From Solen grandis (lineage: Eukaryota; Mollusca; Bivalvia; Adapedonta; Solenidae): a stretch of 64,000 nt of DNA. The DNA lies in NCBI GenBank assembly GCA_021229015.1, contig CM037788.1, forward strand, positions 54,457,278-54,521,277, read 5' to 3'. This document shows, piece after piece, positions 61,539 to 64,000 of the stretch (the stretch's first letter is position 1; each line of letters starts with the position of its first letter). The notes under the pieces were generated by a model, which was not told the DNA's origin, ran no database searches, and was given only the letters and a program-made list of their open reading frames with translations. Both the position numbers and the translations under genes were made by a program.

Positions 61539-61835
61539 TTGTTCCTGTCGCATGTTGCTGCATACCCCGGGTACTTCATCAACACCCGGACATCTGTCTG
61601 GTTAATTAGAGCAACAGCTGTGTCTTCTGACGGCAGCCGGAGACCGTTTAAACCCCGGGTCCTTCAGGAGCCCGGATATATAGGACAGTCAACATGTGTC
61701 TTTCTCGGTCATTATATTACTGATTTATATCTTTTAAACTACTTTATGCTAAGAGAGCTAAGCTCACGGCTAAAGGAAGGCGATATCATTCCAAACATGT
61801 ACAAATCTTTCTCCGACTATATGATTTTAAAATAG
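61539..61835 (+). CDS. Hypothetical 98-codon frame, weak
   Basis: The frame runs from Met 61539 to a stop near 61835 and includes 'SDGSRRPFKPRVLQEPG'. I recognise no domain. The segment 61565-61690 is GC-richer than its surroundings and contains three 'cccgg' palindromic sites, so it may be a repeat fragment. No splice or start context is convincing, so treat it as doubtful. Confidence 0.12.
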   Translation: MFLSHVAAYPGYFINTRTSVWLIRATAVSSDGSRRPFKPRVLQEPGYIGQSTCVFLGHYITDLYLLNYFMLRELSSRLKEGDIIPNMYKSFSDYMILK

Positions 61836-61839
61836 AAAA

Positions 61840-63570
61840 AAAAAAACAAACTATCGTTGTTATAAGCGTAACCCTTTCGTTAGTTGCAGCAAGAATTTAT
61901 ATACATTCGAGTTCATGTAGTAGTTTGACATGATGGTGTCAAGTAAGCTATATGAAATATATTTAACTCTCGATTATCATAGACAATTTTAATTTCTAAA
62001 AGGATCATTCTACAGTTTAAATATATAATGTATATAACAATAGTTTTCTTGACCTATTGCGCCCAATGAAAATTTGTACAACAAAGTGTATATTTCAAGG
62101 AAGAAGAACAAGATCATGGAGAAATATATTAAGTTATTACTATATCTTTACCATTTTCGGCCTACGCAAAGTTTTATTTTTCCAATTTTCTACTTGTAAA
62201 TTTTGTGGTAAAATGAATAAAAAAATATGATTTTATGGTTTTATCATATCGGGTATTATGGGCACCTCTCCACCCTTGCACCAATAGGCCATGCTTTTCA
62301 GTATTCATTTTTGATAAAATCACGTAAATTAGGCTGTGAGTACGGTTCCATTTCGTTCTTTTTATTTTGATTTCCCTTTACTTTCGAAATGGTATCGCCT
62401 TCTCATACACAAGAAGGAACTATTTACAAAACAAAATGGCGACCAGGGTGAACTTCCGGTGAAGCAGATGGCTCAATCATCCGTGACTTGTGAGCATCCA
62501 TAAATTTAAAATAAACACAACTTCTTTAATGGCAAAATAAGTAATATAGATATCTGACTGTTGTAAAACTGATATTAAAACATCTGTAATGACATTACAA
62601 ATATCCTTTTTATTGAAATTGTTCGACATGGCCGAGGACCTTGAAGTACGGTAGATCGTAATCAATGTGTCCAATCTCCATAGCCGTGGCTCGACCTGGT
62701 TTAATTTACAGCGGAAATTAAAAGTCACATCTTTTTACCATTATTTGATGATGATCATTCGATATGATTGCTATTTTACTGTTTCGTAGGTATAATGACA
62801 ATTATTCTAAAGAAAAGCTTCACGTACATGACTGATAAACATGAAACTTGTGATGGTTTAGACCCGCACCATATCGTGTTTCTCAGTTTATTCTAATAAA
62901 AATAAAAAGAAAACAAAAAGGAAAGAAAGACCTAGAGAAATAAAAAATCAAATAGTACAGACCGATATTGTGTAATACAGGTGATCTCTTCAAAAACTTG
63001 GTGCTGAAGGGAGCCATGCAGTACACCTGGGAAGGAATGATCAGACCGTTTCTTGAGGTCGAACCCATGACCTCCGATAACGGACCGACCTCTCACCTTT
63101 CATCTTATCAGTCATTAGCCTTGGTGCCGTGCAAGTCCCTAATCCAGCCCCTGATATTTAAACCGATATAGACAGGGATCGACATGCATAGCAATGAAGC
63201 ATGGTGATTTATACAAAATGTTGCTGTACGCAATAAAATGGACATATCATGGATATTGGGCCGTCGTTTCAAATTAGACAATGCATATGTCCTCGTGAAT
63301 TTAAGGCTCTTAAGTACGACCCACAGCTTTCTAGGAAGTTGTGTTTCCTTAGTAGTTCGACGAAAAAGTATTCGAATTTTCACACAGCTGCATTCATAAT
63401 CCTAAAAGCGTGATTCAATGTAGAAAATGCAGAAAAATACATTTAAATCAGGATATTTGTAGGAAGGGTTTTTGTATACATGAAGTAATGTTCGCTATTA
63501 ACGAGGGATGATGTATGGCGTAGAAGGGGAGGAGGAAAAGGGGACTGTATATGTGAATAGAGAAGAAGAA
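61840..63570. other. Intergenic sequence
   Basis: Several frames of 60-90 codons, none with a motif. I see no supported feature. Confidence 0.35.
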
Positions 63571-63573
63571 GAA

Positions 63574-63600
63574 GGTGATGATGATGATGATGATGATGGA

Positions 63601-63637
<37 letters not shown>
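63574..63637. repeat. (GAT)n microsatellite
   Basis: About 21 GAT units with one GGA interruption, preceded by a GAA tract. The isoleucine-rich frame on the minus strand is its by-product. Confidence 0.95.
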
Positions 63638-63639
63638 GT

Positions 63640-64000
63640 GATAGAGTAAATTAGAAAATTAGAATAGCGTTTGATTAATGTGAATGATAAAAAGAAAGAA
63701 ACAACAATGAAAAGAAATATTTTCATTCCTAAATATGTATACAAAAATATGGTTGTACATGACACTTGTCTTCCCATCCTCACCTCCATTATCCTAGTAT
63801 GTATCTATAAATTTAAGGTGTCCAAGATATGTCAAGTAACATGAAAGTAAACATTCCTGCACATGATGTGTGTAATTGAATGTAACAATTTATGATCACG
63901 TACACCGATATATCACGTGTTTCAAACTCATTATATTTTATACATTGTGGCATGCTTCACTTAAAATATTAATTCATTTAATAAGCAGATTTTCTTCTAA
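63640..64000. other. Intergenic end of window
   Basis: No features seen; AT-rich. Confidence 0.35.

Noticed and set aside
63448..63789. Isoleucine-rich 113-codon membrane-like protein
   Set aside because: It is the reverse reading of the (GAT)n microsatellite.

Overview
The window looks like a bivalve mollusc nuclear scaffold: it is AT-rich and intron-containing, full of tRNA-derived SINEs, about 150-170 bp tandem-array repeats and LINE/DIRS relics, and carries an expanded-type HEPN and B-box/NHL (TRIM-like) gene. The species cannot be named from the sequence. Two 100-N runs (24799-24898 and 55855-55954) divide it into three contigs. All alignments described here were made by eye.

The dominant structure is an inverted duplication. 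Bases 1-19983 are a reverse-complement copy of 24899-42822 and stay colinear throughout. The left copy is heavily distorted: homopolymers are inflated and many bases are replaced by runs, worst at about 2.8-7.9 kb and nearly clean after about 18.8 kb. No reading frame in it can be trusted. It also carries a 2.1 kb repeat insertion (about 5780-7865) that the right copy lacks, and after subtracting it the arms match in length (about 17.9 kb each). The simplest reading is that contig 1 is an unpolished alternative haplotype placed in the wrong orientation across an assembly gap, not a biological palindrome.

The best gene lies on the minus strand at 47138-53185. Four exons with matching phase-1 splice sites join into one open frame of 876 codons: an N-terminal DZIP3-type HEPN domain, a 24-codon helical linker exon, a small alpha/beta-like exon of unknown function, and a long exon with a B-box zinc finger, a coiled coil and a six-bladed NHL-like propeller. 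There is no RING. A decayed paralogue of the first three exons and the following intron sits at 20400-24798 on the plus strand, and contig 1 ends just before its B-box exon would start. A second decayed piece, the B-box exon only, lies at 36005-36720 inside repeats. The locus therefore looks like a duplicating HEPN/B-box family, of the kind expanded in bivalve innate immunity (inference).

Region by region: 1-19983 distorted inverted arm; 19984-24798 paralogous pseudogene; 24899-33400 SINEs, microsatellites and a 160-bp array; 33421-37586 tandem-array transposon ends flanking the B-box fragment; 38345-39225 a DIRS-like retroelement relic; 40724-42090 a tandem-array transposon; 44064-45110 an L1/Tx1-like LINE tail; 45621-46454 a long-TIR foldback element; 46740-53245 the gene; 54150-55850 a duplicated 0.83 kb non-coding unit; 55955-59616 a broken LINE with endonuclease and RT; 59868-60760 another tandem-array repeat; and 61-64 kb mostly featureless sequence with a (GAT)n microsatellite.
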